A DNA stretch of 64,000 nucleotides from Oceanisphaera psychrotolerans (GCF_001870485.1 NZ_MDKE01000002.1:42600-106599); one strand, 5' to 3'; counted from the stretch's first letter, positions 26,949 through 35,972 are shown. Numbers and translations: made by a program. The notes: generated from the sequence alone by a model not told the origin.

Positions 26949-28016
26949 ATGAAAATGAAATTAGCTAATTCCTGTGGTGCCATTATTACAGCTTGTGTAC
27001 TTTTTGCCGCGCCGGCTGTAGCAGCCAAGGAAGTGACCTGGAAGGTTCCAACTTCTGTGCCGGAAGGATCCTTTTTCTACAATAACTTCCTGCAACGTTT
27101 CAGTGAACATCTTAAGGTATATTCCGAAGGAGAAATCAAGTTGAGAACCTTTGGTGCCGGTGTAGTGGTGCCGGCATTTCAGGTATATGAAGCGGTGCAG
27201 GATGGTATTGTAGAAGCGGGACACTCTACCCCTTCCTATTTGGTCAATCAGGATCCGACCAATGCCATTTTTGCCGGTTTTCCCGGTGGTATGTCGCCCG
27301 AGGCCACCATCACCTGGCTATATGAGGGTGGCGGACTGGAAAGCCTGCAGCAATATCGGCAGGAAACCATGGGTCTACATACTATGCTAGTAGGACTGGG
27401 TACCTCGGAAATACTGGCACATGCCAATAAACCGATTCACGGCATTTCCGATTTTGAAAATCTCAAGTACCGCACCTCCGGTGCCTGGGCCGGGGTATTG
27501 AAAAATTATCTCAAAGGTGTCCCTACTGTCGTGCCACCTGGCGAGATATATACACTGCTGCAACGGAAAGGGGTCGATGCGGTGGAATGGGCTACTCCGG
27601 GCTCGAATATCATGGAAGGGTTCCATGAAGTTGCGCCTTATATTATTACTCCCGGCATTCACCAGCCCACCTTTGTGTGGGAGTTTTTTGTGAAACAGGA
27701 AACCTGGGATGCGCTTTCCTCCGAATTACAGGGGCGTATCGAAGATGCCGCTCGTCTGACGACAATGGAGTCCTATCTTCACTTTGCTCACGAAGACATG
27801 AAGGCCATGGATAAATACAAGGAATATGGCACCGAAGTTATCACTCTGGATCAGGATGTCATTGCACAAATACGAGGCTATGGTCATCATTGGATGGAAG
27901 CACGTGCCAGTGAGCAGGCCGAGAAAGGAAATAAAAAAATGAGAGGCCTGCTCAAGGATTACCAGGATTATCAGAAGCGCTGGTCTAGAAATTCATCCGT
28001 ACTGGTAAGAGATTAA
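26949..28016 (+). CDS. TRAP transporter solute-binding protein (DctP type)
   Basis: 355 residues. A signal peptide (MKMKLANSCGAIITACVLFA, cleaved near AVAAKE) exports it to the periplasm. The DctP fold is recognised from LRTFGAGVVVPAFQVYEAVQ, the binding-site region FENLKYRTSG-A and QRKGVDAVEWATPGSNIMEGFHEVAPY. The last is a typical TRAP substrate-gate block. The ligand is unproven; hydroxyproline or another amino acid is plausible from context. AAAAGGA precedes the start. Base composition is clearly more AT-rich than the flanking genes. Confidence 0.92.
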   Translation: MKMKLANSCGAIITACVLFAAPAVAAKEVTWKVPTSVPEGSFFYNNFLQRFSEHLKVYSEGEIKLRTFGAGVVVPAFQVYEAVQDGIVEAGHSTPSYLVNQDPTNAIFAGFPGGMSPEATITWLYEGGGLESLQQYRQETMGLHTMLVGLGTSEILAHANKPIHGISDFENLKYRTSGAWAGVLKNYLKGVPTVVPPGEIYTLLQRKGVDAVEWATPGSNIMEGFHEVAPYIITPGIHQPTFVWEFFVKQETWDALSSELQGRIEDAARLTTMESYLHFAHEDMKAMDKYKEYGTEVITLDQDVIAQIRGYGHHWMEARASEQAEKGNKKMRGLLKDYQDYQKRWSRNSSVLVRD

Positions 28017-28045
28017 ATAGCTTACCGATAACCCCCTGATTCAAG

Positions 28046-28087
28046 ATGCAGGGCTGTCTGTCTGTTACAGACTGGTCCTGTATTTTT
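28046..28087 (+). terminator. Attenuator-like hairpin between the TRAP binding-protein and membrane genes
   Basis: ATGCAGG (28046-28052) pairs with CCTGTAT (28077-28083, one G-U), with an inner TCTGT/ACAGA stem, and is followed by TTTTTG. Such a partial terminator would give more binding protein than membrane subunits, a common need in these transporters. Confidence 0.55.
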
Positions 28088-28155
28088 GAATGAAGGGTTG
28101 TTTGAGGAATGACAAGTGAAGCTGTGTGGCGTCACTTGTTAATAGGGTGAAAATT

Positions 28156-28689
28156 ATGAATGCGTTGTTTTTACGTCTCGATGGTATCTCCGATTTATTG
28201 GCAAAAATATCTATGGCCATGGTCGTAATGCTGGTGAGTTCTATCCTGTATGAAGTAGTCTCCCGCTATGTGTTTGGTGCGCCGACATTATGGTCATTTG
28301 ACATATCCTATATGCTCAATGGCGCCTTGTTTTTACTGGCAAGTGGTTACTCGCTCAAGGTGGAAGCCCATGTAAGAATCGATTTCCTTTCTGCCAGGCT
28401 CGCCTTGCGGTATCAACAGCTCATCAATCTGTTTTTTTATTTCTTCATGATAGGGCCGTCATTTTTCTTCCTGAGTTATGTAGCAGGAGAGAAAGCCATC
28501 AGTGCATGGGTAACGGGTGAAGTGGAAAGTGTCAGTCCCTGGTCGCCTCTGGTCTGGCCTTTCTATGGTGCCATCGCCATCGGTTTGATGGTATTTACCC
28601 TGCAGGTCTATATAGACGGAATCAGATATTTACAGGGGGATAAGACCCCTGGCGAATCGGTCACCAAGGATGAGATGAGTCATGACTGA
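28156..28689 (+). CDS. TRAP transporter small membrane subunit (DctQ type)
   Basis: 177 residues with four hydrophobic helices. Signatures: VVSRYVFGAPTLWSFDISYML, the charged KVEAHVRIDFL after the second helix, and ESVSPWSPLVWPFYGAIAIG. The ATG at 28156 (AGGGTG in front) is preferred to an upstream GTG at 28126. It overlaps the large subunit gene by 8 bases, consistent with 1:1 synthesis. It links the binding protein to DctM. Confidence 0.93.
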   Translation: MNALFLRLDGISDLLAKISMAMVVMLVSSILYEVVSRYVFGAPTLWSFDISYMLNGALFLLASGYSLKVEAHVRIDFLSARLALRYQQLINLFFYFFMIGPSFFFLSYVAGEKAISAWVTGEVESVSPWSPLVWPFYGAIAIGLMVFTLQVYIDGIRYLQGDKTPGESVTKDEMSHD

Positions 28690-29995
28690 ATTAATTCCAT
28701 TGTGGATGTTTATCATCCTGTTTGTATTTGTTTTTCTCGGTATTCCCGTGGCGCTATCACTGATAGTAACCTCGGTAATATTCGGCTTTGTTACCTTTGG
28801 TGATCTGCTGTTTAGCCAGCTCTATGGCGCCATATTACATACCGCATCAAATTTCACCCTGTCATCTATTCCATTATTCATATTAATGGGAGCCATTCTG
28901 GAAAAGACGGGGCTGGCGCTCCGGTTGTTTCAGGCATTACAACTGTGGTTTGGTCGTTTACCTGGCGGTCTGGCGTTGTCTACCATAGTGATGTGTGCCA
29001 TCTTTGCCGCCGCTTCGGGCGTGGTAGGCGCGGTGGAAATCGTCGTGGGCATGATGGCCTTGCCTGCCATGGCCAAATATAAATACAACAAGGGACTAAT
29101 GGCGGGTACCGTCTGTGCTGGCGGTTCTCTCGGCACCATTATTCCGCCTTCCATTGTGGTGGTGGTTTATGCCTCTATGGCCCAGTTGTCGATCGGCCAG
29201 TTGTTTGCGGCCAGTCTGATCCCCGGGATAATGATGGTGGCCTTCTTCATGATCTATATGGTTGTCGCCTGTTATTTCAAGAAAGATCTGGGGCCGGCGG
29301 TGATACTGGAACAGGAAGTGGCATGGTCAGAAAAACTGCTGATTACTGCCAAGGCCATCTTGCCCCCCCTGTTGTTGATCAGCTCGGTACTGGGTTCTCT
29401 GCTACTGGGTATTGCATCACCGACAGAGGCGGCTGCGGTAGGCGCTGCCGGTGCGGCGCTGATTGCCCTGGTTTTTCGCGAGTTGTCCTGGCCCAGTTTT
29501 ATCGGTGCCTTGAAAACCACGATACAGATCACCGCCATGATTATGATGATTGTGGTTGGCGGAACCATGTTCACCAGTATCTTCGCGGTTTCCGGCGGCG
29601 GCTGGATGATCGTCGATGCCATTAACAGCCTGGATATCGGTGTCTATCAGCTTACCTTTATCCTGATGGCGGTGATTTTTCTGGCCGGTTTCGTGCTGGA
29701 CTGGATCTCGATTGTGCTGATTTTTGTCCCTATCTTTACGCCACTTATAAAAACGGCCGGCATAGATCCTATCTGGTTCGCAGTGATGTTTATGGTAGTG
29801 ATACAGACTTCTTATCTGACTCCACCAATGGCACCTTCGATTTTTTACCTGAAGTCCATAGCACCGGATGATATGACGTACAGGCACATGTACCAGGGGG
29901 TGATGCCCTTCGTTATCCTGCAGTTACTGGTCTTGTTGTCGGTGGTGGTGTTTCCGATGGCAGCTACCTATCTGCCCAGCTTGATAGCGAGTTAA
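28682..29995 (+). CDS. TRAP transporter large permease subunit (DctM type)
   Basis: 437 residues with about 12 hydrophobic helices, the transport channel driven by a sodium gradient. Family blocks: SSIPLFILMGAILEKTGLALR, GTVCAGGSLGTIIPPSIVVVVY, GIASPTEAAAVGAAGA and the C-terminal QTSYLTPPMAPSIFYLKSIAP. It ends just before a perfect hairpin terminator. Codon use (many ATA, TTA, AAA) fits the AT-rich character of this three-gene unit. Confidence 0.95.
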   Translation: MTELIPLWMFIILFVFVFLGIPVALSLIVTSVIFGFVTFGDLLFSQLYGAILHTASNFTLSSIPLFILMGAILEKTGLALRLFQALQLWFGRLPGGLALSTIVMCAIFAAASGVVGAVEIVVGMMALPAMAKYKYNKGLMAGTVCAGGSLGTIIPPSIVVVVYASMAQLSIGQLFAASLIPGIMMVAFFMIYMVVACYFKKDLGPAVILEQEVAWSEKLLITAKAILPPLLLISSVLGSLLLGIASPTEAAAVGAAGAALIALVFRELSWPSFIGALKTTIQITAMIMMIVVGGTMFTSIFAVSGGGWMIVDAINSLDIGVYQLTFILMAVIFLAGFVLDWISIVLIFVPIFTPLIKTAGIDPIWFAVMFMVVIQTSYLTPPMAPSIFYLKSIAPDDMTYRHMYQGVMPFVILQLLVLLSVVVFPMAATYLPSLIAS

Positions 29996-30012
29996 ACATT
30001 GCAACAGCAGAG

Positions 30013-30044
30013 ATGAAAATGGCGCCAACAGGCGCCATTTTCAT
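30013..30044. terminator. Bidirectional terminator between TRAP operon and rsuA
   Basis: A perfect 14-bp inverted repeat, ATGAAAATGGCGCC / GGCGCCATTTTCAT, with an AACA loop. A-rich and T-rich flanks of the GC stem serve both convergent transcripts. Confidence 0.85.
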
Positions 30045-30054
30045 GGGGTGATAC

Positions 30055-30741
30055 TTATATACTGGCGATTTCTTCCGCTGTCAGGTGTCGCCACTCGCCC
30101 GGAGCCAGGCTGTCATCCAGTACTATGTCTCCGATTTGCAGCCGGTGCAGGCCCATGACGTGGTTGCCGACGGCGGCAAACATCCGCTTCACCTGGTGGT
30201 ATTTTCCTTCCTGTATGGTCAGCAGTACCCGGGTGGGAGTGAGCACTTCCAGGGTGGCCGGCAAGGTAGCCTTGTCTTCGCCGTGCAGCTCCACGCCTTC
30301 GGCGAAACGCTGGGTGACGTCACTTGCCAGCGGATCGGACAGGTCGACCTGATACACCTTGTTGCAGGCTTTTTTGGGTGAGCGCAGGCGATGGGACCAC
30401 TGGCCGTCGTCGGTCAGCAGCAACAGGCCGGTAGTATCTACGTCCAGCCGGCCGGCACACTGCAGACCGCGGCGCAGCTCCGGCGGTAGCAGTTGCAGCA
30501 CACAGGGATGGTCTTCATCCTGGGTGGAACTGATATAACCGGCGGGTTTGTGCAACAGCAGATAGCGCGGCCCCGGCGCGACCAGCAGACGACCTTCGAG
30601 ACGTACTTCCTGCCCGTTGATCTGCTGGTCGCTCTTTTTGACCACGAGGCCGTCGACGGTGACATCACCTCGGTGCAGGGCCTTTTTGGCCACAGAGCGG
30701 GTCAGGCCTGTGCTTTCACATAAAAAACGATCGAGGCGCAT
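30055..30741 (-). CDS. rsuA: 16S rRNA pseudouridine synthase RsuA (position 516 by homology)
   Basis: 228 residues; E. coli RsuA has 231. It modifies U516 of 16S rRNA. An N-terminal S4 RNA-binding domain (MRLDRFLCESTGLTRSVAKK) precedes the catalytic domain with the Asp motif AGRLDVDTTGLLLLTDDGQW, then KVYQVDLSDP and GKYHQVKRMFAAVGNHV. The start at 30741 aligns with E. coli; longer in-frame starts are discarded. It lies 16 bases behind the GntR regulator on the same strand, so the two may be co-transcribed although rsuA is a housekeeping gene. Confidence 0.94.
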   Translation of the reverse strand: MRLDRFLCESTGLTRSVAKKALHRGDVTVDGLVVKKSDQQINGQEVRLEGRLLVAPGPRYLLLHKPAGYISSTQDEDHPCVLQLLPPELRRGLQCAGRLDVDTTGLLLLTDDGQWSHRLRSPKKACNKVYQVDLSDPLASDVTQRFAEGVELHGEDKATLPATLEVLTPTRVLLTIQEGKYHQVKRMFAAVGNHVMGLHRLQIGDIVLDDSLAPGEWRHLTAEEIASI

Positions 30742-30757
30742 TAGGTTTCCAGTGTTG

Positions 30758-31417
30758 TCAGCAACCCTGTTGCTGTTGTTGATGTAGTAGGGCGACGATA
30801 TCATCGGCCGCAACCAGAATGTGGCGCCGCAGCAGATCGCAGGCGGCGGAAATATCGCCACGGCGGCACAGTTCTAACAGTTCTCTGTGCTCCGCCTCGG
30901 CTTTGTGTACGCCGGCGGCATGCAGTAAGTGAATTCTGATATAACGGTCGGACTGGGTATTCAACTGGGTGATCAGAGCCATGGTTTCCGGTTTTTCAGC
31001 TGCATCGTACAGGGCGCGGTGAAAAGCGAAGTTATGATCACTCCAGTGATCGATCTGGCTTGAGGTATCCAGCAGATGATCCAGCTGAATGAGCAGCTCT
31101 TCGGCAGCATCCAGTTTTTCTTTGGTTAATCTGGGAATGGCAGCAGCAAGGATGTGGCATTCCAGCAATACCCGCAGTTCGAACAGCTCCAGGATCTTGG
31201 GAGCCGACAGCTCGGTGGCGTAGGCTCCCTTGTGGGCTTCGAATTCCACCAGACCCTCGGCTTCCAGGGTGAGTAAAGCCTCACGAACCGGTATACGGCT
31301 AACGTCGAATTCCTTTGCCAGGGCATCCTGGCGCAGGGCCGAGCCGCCTTTTATTTCGCCGCGTAGAATCTTGGTTCTGATGGCATCGGCCACAAATTGC
31401 GTTCTGGTTTTGTGCAT
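30758..31417 (-). CDS. GntR-family (FCD domain) transcriptional regulator
   Basis: 219 residues. An N-terminal winged helix (TQFVADAIRTKILRGEIKGG, DVSRIPVREALLTLEAEGLV) is followed by an all-helical FCD ligand domain (about 75-210; ILELFELRVLLECHILAAAI, DHNFHR-type metal site seen as WSDHNFAFHRALYD, and HRELLELCRRGDISAACDLL). It sits at the edge of the hydroxyproline cluster and is its most likely regulator; the palindrome at 21536-21554 is a candidate target. The effector is unknown. Confidence 0.9.
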   Translation of the reverse strand: MHKTRTQFVADAIRTKILRGEIKGGSALRQDALAKEFDVSRIPVREALLTLEAEGLVEFEAHKGAYATELSAPKILELFELRVLLECHILAAAIPRLTKEKLDAAEELLIQLDHLLDTSSQIDHWSDHNFAFHRALYDAAEKPETMALITQLNTQSDRYIRIHLLHAAGVHKAEAEHRELLELCRRGDISAACDLLRRHILVAADDIVALLHQQQQQGC

Positions 31418-31454
31418 ATCATTCCTGGCAAAGGTGATGTTGGTGGGGCGGTGA

Positions 31455-32090
31455 TTATGCTTGCTCGTCTATGGCTTCACCATCGTCCTGCAGCAACCAC
31501 TCGCTCAGGACTTCCCTGGCTCTATCGAGGCCCAGGCCCTTGAGCGAGCTGAAGGATTCAACCCGGATGTCGCCACCAAAGACGGTCACGGCTTCCCGCA
31601 CCCGCAGCACTTCGGACTTGCGAGGGCCCGGCTTGAGCTTGTCACTCTTGGTCAGCAGCGCCAGTACCGGCAGATTGCTTTCGCTGGCCCATTGCAGCAG
31701 TTGCTGGTCGATGTCCTTGAGCGGATGACGGATATCCATCAGTACCACCAGCCCCTTCAGGCTTTCGCGCTGTTGCAGGTATACCGACAGGGCTTGCTGC
31801 CATTTCAGCTTCATTTCTTCCGGTACCTTGGCGTAACCGTAACCGGGCAGGTCGACCAGCCGTTTGCCCGGGCTCAGCTCGAATACGTTGATCAGCTGGG
31901 TGCGACCGGGGGTTTTACTGGTCCGAGCCAGACTTTTCTGCTGTGTTATGGCGTTTAATGCGGAGGATTTCCCGGCGTTGGAGCGACCGGCAAAGGCTAT
32001 CTCTACGCCGCTGTCTTCCGGCATCTGGGTGATATTGGGCGCGCTGGTAATAAAGCGGGCGGTGTTAAAATTTATCTGCTTGTTATTCAA
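31455..32090 (-). CDS. engB: Ribosome biogenesis GTPase EngB/YihA
   Basis: 211 residues; an essential GTPase in 50S subunit assembly. G1 [12 protein letters not shown] (about 36-47), G3 [13 protein letters not shown]4 TKSD and the typical leader [15 protein letters not shown] are present. It diverges from the cytochrome c4 gene. In E. coli and vibrios engB sits next to polA; here about 26 kb separate them. Confidence 0.97.
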   Translation of the reverse strand: MNNKQINFNTARFITSAPNITQMPEDSGVEIAFAGRSNAGKSSALNAITQQKSLARTSKTPGRTQLINVFELSPGKRLVDLPGYGYAKVPEEMKLKWQQALSVYLQQRESLKGLVVLMDIRHPLKDIDQQLLQWASESNLPVLALLTKSDKLKPGPRKSEVLRVREAVTVFGGDIRVESFSSLKGLGLDRAREVLSEWLLQDDGEAIDEQA

Positions 32091-32232
32091 TATGAATTCC
32101 CCTGGGATCTGAGCCCGCTTTGCTTACTTTCTCGCAAAATCGTGTAGAATGGTGCCGTTTTTTGAATCGCATTGTAACATGCCCTCGTAGGTATGTGATC
32201 TGGAAGCTCTTACAACGAGAAGTCGGAACGTC

Positions 32233-32850
32233 ATGAAAAAAATTATTCTCACGATAGCCTTAATGCTCGGAGTGGTCGGTGTTGCGCAGGCCCAGGGCGA
32301 CGTCGAAGCTGGTAAGGCCAAAGCCGCTACCTGTGCAGCCTGTCACGGTGCCGATGGCAACAGCCCGACCGATATGTATCCCAAACTGGCCGGTCAGCAT
32401 GCCTCTTATCTGGCCAAGCAATTGGCCGCGTTCAAGGCTGCCGCTACCGGTGGTAACGGCCGGGCCAACGCCATCATGGGCGGCATGGCCATGCCCCTGT
32501 CCGAACAGGACATGGCCGATCTGGCAGCCTATTTTGCCAGCCAGTCCATCACCCCGATTGCTACTCCCGAAGACGTGATCGCCCAGGGTGAAGCCCTGTA
32601 CCGTGGCGGTGACATCGAGCGTGGCGTAACGGCCTGTGCCGCCTGTCACGGCCCCCGTGGCGAAGGTCTGGAATCTGCCGGATTCCCGAGACTGTCCGGC
32701 CAGTATCCGGCCTACATTGCGGCCCAGCTGAAGATGTTCCGCAGTGGCGAGCGTGAAAACGATCACAACGCCATGATGCGCGGTGTTGCCGGCAAGCTGA
32801 CCGACAACGATATCGACGTACTGTCTCAGTACGTAGCTGGTCTGCGTTAA
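32233..32850 (+). CDS. Di-haem cytochrome c4
   Basis: 205 residues with a signal peptide (MKKIILTIALMLGVVGVAQA). Two cytochrome c domains each have a CAACH haem site (C34-H38 and a second in RGVTACAACHGPRGEG) and downstream Met ligand candidates (GMAMPLSEQDMADLAAYF; NAMMRGVAGKLTDNDIDVL). A periplasmic electron carrier to terminal oxidases. It diverges from engB, as in other gammaproteobacteria. A weak GC hairpin follows at 32863-32879. Confidence 0.95.
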   Translation: MKKIILTIALMLGVVGVAQAQGDVEAGKAKAATCAACHGADGNSPTDMYPKLAGQHASYLAKQLAAFKAAATGGNGRANAIMGGMAMPLSEQDMADLAAYFASQSITPIATPEDVIAQGEALYRGGDIERGVTACAACHGPRGEGLESAGFPRLSGQYPAYIAAQLKMFRSGERENDHNAMMRGVAGKLTDNDIDVLSQYVAGLR

Positions 32851-32862
32851 TACTATCATTCC

Positions 32863-32885
32863 GGGGGCCTGGTGCCCCCTGCTTT
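32863..32885 (+). terminator. Weak terminator after cytochrome c4
   Basis: GGGGGC (32863-32868) pairs with GCCCCC (32874-32879), followed by TGCTTTCTC. The T content is low, so leakage into the methyltransferase gene is likely. Confidence 0.5.
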
Positions 32886-32899
32886 CTCTGGTTTCCCCC

Positions 32900-33562
32900 A
32901 TGTCTGCCCTGTCGCACGACCTGAGTTGTCCCCTCTGTGATCATATCGAGACTTCCCTGTTCTGGCAGGATCTTCGGCGTCGCTACCATCGCTGCAGCCG
33001 GTGCCGGCTGATCTTCGTCGAGCCCGGGTGCCGACTGGATGCGGCGGCGGAGAAGGCCGAATATGACCTGCATGAAAATCAGACCGATGATGCCGGTTAT
33101 CGGCGTTTTCTGGCGCGGCTGGCGGATCCGCTGATGTCCCGTCTTCCTGCCGGCAGCGAAGGCATCGATTTCGGTTGTGGGCCCGGTCCGGCGCTGGCGG
33201 CGATGCTCAATGAAGCAGGCTTTGCCACTACTACCTATGATCCTTACTATGCGCATTATCCGGCCCGGTTGCAGCGAGACTACGACTTTGTCTGCTGTAC
33301 CGAAGCGATAGAACATTTTTACCGGCCGGGCAGGGAATGGCAGCAGTTGCTGGCCCTGCTCCGACCCGGAGGCTGGCTGGCCATCATGACCAAGCTGGCC
33401 CGAGACCAGGCGGCATTTGCCAACTGGCATTACAAACAGGATCCCACCCATGTCAGTTTTTTCAGTCGGGAAACCTTTCTCTGGCTGGCGGCACGGGACG
33501 GGCTCGGTATCGAATTCATCGGTGCCGATGTGATACTTCTGCAAACACCGGAGTCTGTATGA
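32900..33562 (+). CDS. Class I SAM-dependent methyltransferase with an N-terminal zinc-ribbon-like motif
   Basis: 220 residues. The N-terminus carries two CxxC pairs (CPLC at about 10-13, CSRC at about 33-36), probably a small zinc knuckle. The SAM-binding core is GIDFGCGPGPALAAML, with EAIEHFYRPGREW and LLRPGGWLAIMTKL as later motifs. The substrate is unknown. It lies between cytochrome c4 and yihI, and its stop overlaps the yihI start (ATGA), indicating coupled translation. Confidence 0.9.
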   Translation: MSALSHDLSCPLCDHIETSLFWQDLRRRYHRCSRCRLIFVEPGCRLDAAAEKAEYDLHENQTDDAGYRRFLARLADPLMSRLPAGSEGIDFGCGPGPALAAMLNEAGFATTTYDPYYAHYPARLQRDYDFVCCTEAIEHFYRPGREWQQLLALLRPGGWLAIMTKLARDQAAFANWHYKQDPTHVSFFSRETFLWLAARDGLGIEFIGADVILLQTPESV

Positions 33563-34133
33563 CACGTATTAAAAAGGCCCGAGTTCCGGGCCAGATCGGA
33601 GCCCGCAAGGAAAGTCGGGAAAATGCCGAGCAGAGCAAGGATCGCAAGCGCAAGGCCAAACGCAAGGGGCTGGCGCCCGGCTCCCGGCATAACCCCGGCG
33701 ACGCGGGTCAGCAGAACACCGGTACCAAGGCACCCCGGGATCCGCGTCTGGGTTCGAAAAAGCCGATAGCGCTGGTGCCGGAAGAAACCAGTACCAAGCG
33801 GCCAAGCCTGCCAAGGCGCCGAAACCGGCCAGGGTGACGCCGGTTTTCGCCCCCAATGTGGAGGTGTTGACGCCGGAGCAGGAACTGGAACAGCTGGAAA
33901 ACAACGAGCGGCTCAATACCCTGCTGGACAGAGTGGATGCGGGCGAGAAGCTGGGCAAGGAGGATGCCGGCTGGCTGGACAAGACCCTGGCCCGTCATCA
34001 GCAACTGCTGGAAGAACTCGGCCTGCTGGAAGAGGACGATGAAGACCTGGTGGAAGGCGACGATCTCTGGACCCGCTTTATGGACGCAGAAATTGATCCT
34101 GCACAATATGAAGACAAGGAAGATAAGTCATGA
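33559..34133 (+). CDS. yihI: YihI, Der GTPase-activating protein (frameshift near 33798)
   Basis: About 191 residues after repair. The basic N-terminal half (RKRKAKRKGLAPGSRHN, DPRLGSKKPIALVPEE) and acidic C-terminal half (LTPEQELEQLENNERLNTLLDRV, ending in a Glu/Asp-rich tail) match E. coli YihI but lie in different frames. One G is missing at about 33798: AAGCGGCC where AAGGCGGCC gives a continuous frame through AKPAKAPKPARVTPVFAPN. The protein stimulates the GTPase Der in ribosome assembly. It overlaps the DUF2489 gene by 4 bases. Confidence 0.88.
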
Positions 34134-34588
34134 TCTCACCCTGGTTGATAGCCGCCCTTGTGGGCGGCGTCATCATTGTGGGTCTGGCAGTCTATGCGGG
34201 GCAGCTGCTGGCGCGGCTGAAGCAGCAAACCCAGCGGCGAGAGCAGGCCATCCACCGGCGTAACCTGCGTATTCTGGACAGTATCCACACCATTGCCCTG
34301 GCTGTGAGTCAGGACCAGTGCAATCTGTCGGAAGGCGCCATTCGTCTGACCAACCTGCTCAACACCCTGCAGTTTGCTCGGCCGAAAGACTTTGCCGCCG
34401 AATATCCGGGTCTTTATGACCTGTATGAACGGGTGAAGGAAATGCCGACCCACGAGGCCCGCAAGCAATACAAGCGCAATGAAATCATGCGCATGGATCT
34501 GCAACGCGCCGGTTTCGAACAGGAACTGGAAGCACAAATCAAAATCGAGGTAACGCGGCTGGCCAGCCTGGAACTGCCCGGTCGCTGA
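34130..34588 (+). CDS. DUF2489 family membrane-anchored protein
   Basis: 152 residues. One N-terminal helix (WLIAALVGGVIIVGLAVYAGQLL, about 5-27) is followed by a charged cytosolic helical domain (NLRILDSIHTIALAVSQDQC, EGAIRLTNLLNTLQF). Function unknown. It belongs by recall to the DUF2489 family, which regularly sits between yihI and hemN in relatives. It overlaps yihI by 4 bases and precedes hemN by 13. Confidence 0.85.
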   Translation: MISPWLIAALVGGVIIVGLAVYAGQLLARLKQQTQRREQAIHRRNLRILDSIHTIALAVSQDQCNLSEGAIRLTNLLNTLQFARPKDFAAEYPGLYDLYERVKEMPTHEARKQYKRNEIMRMDLQRAGFEQELEAQIKIEVTRLASLELPGR

Positions 34589-34601
34589 CCGGGGAGAGAT
34601 A

Positions 34602-35972
34602 ATGTCAGCACAGATTGAGTGGGATCAGGCCCTGATCGAGAAATACAATTATTCGGGGCCGCGTTATACGTCCTACCCCACGGCGCTGGAGTTCAACGAG
34701 GACTTTGGCATGGCGGAGCTCGAAGTGGCCGCCGGTCGTTATCCCGGGCGGCCACTGTCGCTCTATGTCCATATCCCCTTCTGTCACAAGCTGTGCTACT
34801 ACTGTGGCTGCAACAAGGTCATCACCCGCCATCAGGGCAAGGCCGACCTGTACCTGGATTATCTGGAACGGGAAATCGCGCGTCTGGCGCCGCTCTTTCG
34901 TGAGCGCACCGTGACCCAGCTGCACTGGGGCGGCGGCACTCCCACCTTCCTGACCGCTCCCCAGATCCGCCGACTGAACGGCCTGTTGCGCCGGCACTTC
35001 AACTTTGCCGAGCAGGGCGAATTCAGCATCGAAATCGACCCGCGCCGCATCGAACTGAGCCTGCTGGACGTGCTGCGAGAAGAAGGCTTCAATCGCATCA
35101 GCCTGGGGGTGCAGGACTTCAACAAGGACGTACAACGGGTCGTCAACCGGGAGCAGGATAACGACTTCATCAAGGCTCTGGTCAGCCGGGCCGCCGAGCT
35201 GGGCTTTGGTTCCACCAATCTGGATCTGATCTACGGCCTGCCGCTGCAGACCCTGGAGAGCTTTCAACATACCCTGGAGCAGGTGGTGGCGATGAAACCG
35301 GCCCGCCTGTCGGTGTTCAACTATGCCCACCTGCCGAGCCGCTTCTCCGCCCAGCGCAAGCTGAACGAGGCCGATATGCCGGCACCGGCGAAGAAGCTGG
35401 CGATGCTGCAGGACAGCATCGGCTACCTCACGGCTCAGGGGTATCAGTTTATCGGCATGGATCACTTCGCGCTGCCGGACGACAGCCTGGCGGTGGCCCA
35501 GCGCGAGGGCGAGCTGCACCGCAACTTTCAGGGTTATACCACCCAGGGTGACTGTGATTTGCTGGGGCTGGGGGTGTCGGCCATCAGCATGATCGGCGAC
35601 GCCTATTCCCAGAACCACAAGGAATTGAAGCGCTACTACGGCCAGCTGGATGAACTGGGTCATGCCCAGACCGTCGGCTATGCGCTGAACGACGACGATT
35701 GTCTGCGCCGGGATCTGATCAAGACGCTGATATGCAACTTCGAGCTGGAACTGGCCCCGCTGGAGCGGCAGTACGGCATCCGCTTCGCCGACTACTTCGC
35801 CGACGATCTCAAACTGTTGCAGAGCTTCATTGACGACGGCCTGGTCACCCTGACCGAGGACGCCATCAGGGTCGCGCCCAGGGGGCAACTGCTGATCCGC
35901 AATATCTGCATGTGCTTCGACGTGCACCTGCGCCGTCAGGCCCGGATGCAGCAGTTCTCGCGGGTGATCTGA
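34602..35972 (+). CDS. hemN: Oxygen-independent coproporphyrinogen III oxidase
   Basis: 456 residues; a radical-SAM enzyme of anaerobic haem synthesis. The cluster motif CHKLCYYCGC (CxxxCxxC plus the fourth Cys) is intact, with HWGGGTPTFL for SAM binding, EIDPRRIEL and QLHRNFQGYTT-type C-terminal sequence. It matches E. coli HemN along its length. GGGGAGAGATA precedes the ATG. I see no clear FNR site in the 13-bp gap, so transcription must come from upstream. Confidence 0.96.
   Translation: MSAQIEWDQALIEKYNYSGPRYTSYPTALEFNEDFGMAELEVAAGRYPGRPLSLYVHIPFCHKLCYYCGCNKVITRHQGKADLYLDYLEREIARLAPLFRERTVTQLHWGGGTPTFLTAPQIRRLNGLLRRHFNFAEQGEFSIEIDPRRIELSLLDVLREEGFNRISLGVQDFNKDVQRVVNREQDNDFIKALVSRAAELGFGSTNLDLIYGLPLQTLESFQHTLEQVVAMKPARLSVFNYAHLPSRFSAQRKLNEADMPAPAKKLAMLQDSIGYLTAQGYQFIGMDHFALPDDSLAVAQREGELHRNFQGYTTQGDCDLLGLGVSAISMIGDAYSQNHKELKRYYGQLDELGHAQTVGYALNDDDCLRRDLIKTLICNFELELAPLERQYGIRFADYFADDLKLLQSFIDDGLVTLTEDAIRVAPRGQLLIRNICMCFDVHLRRQARMQQFSRVI

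Noticed and set aside
32193..32215. CRP site upstream of cytochrome c4 (TGTGATCT)
   Set aside because: Only one half matches; the other half (TCTTAC) is poor, so it is not reported as a feature.
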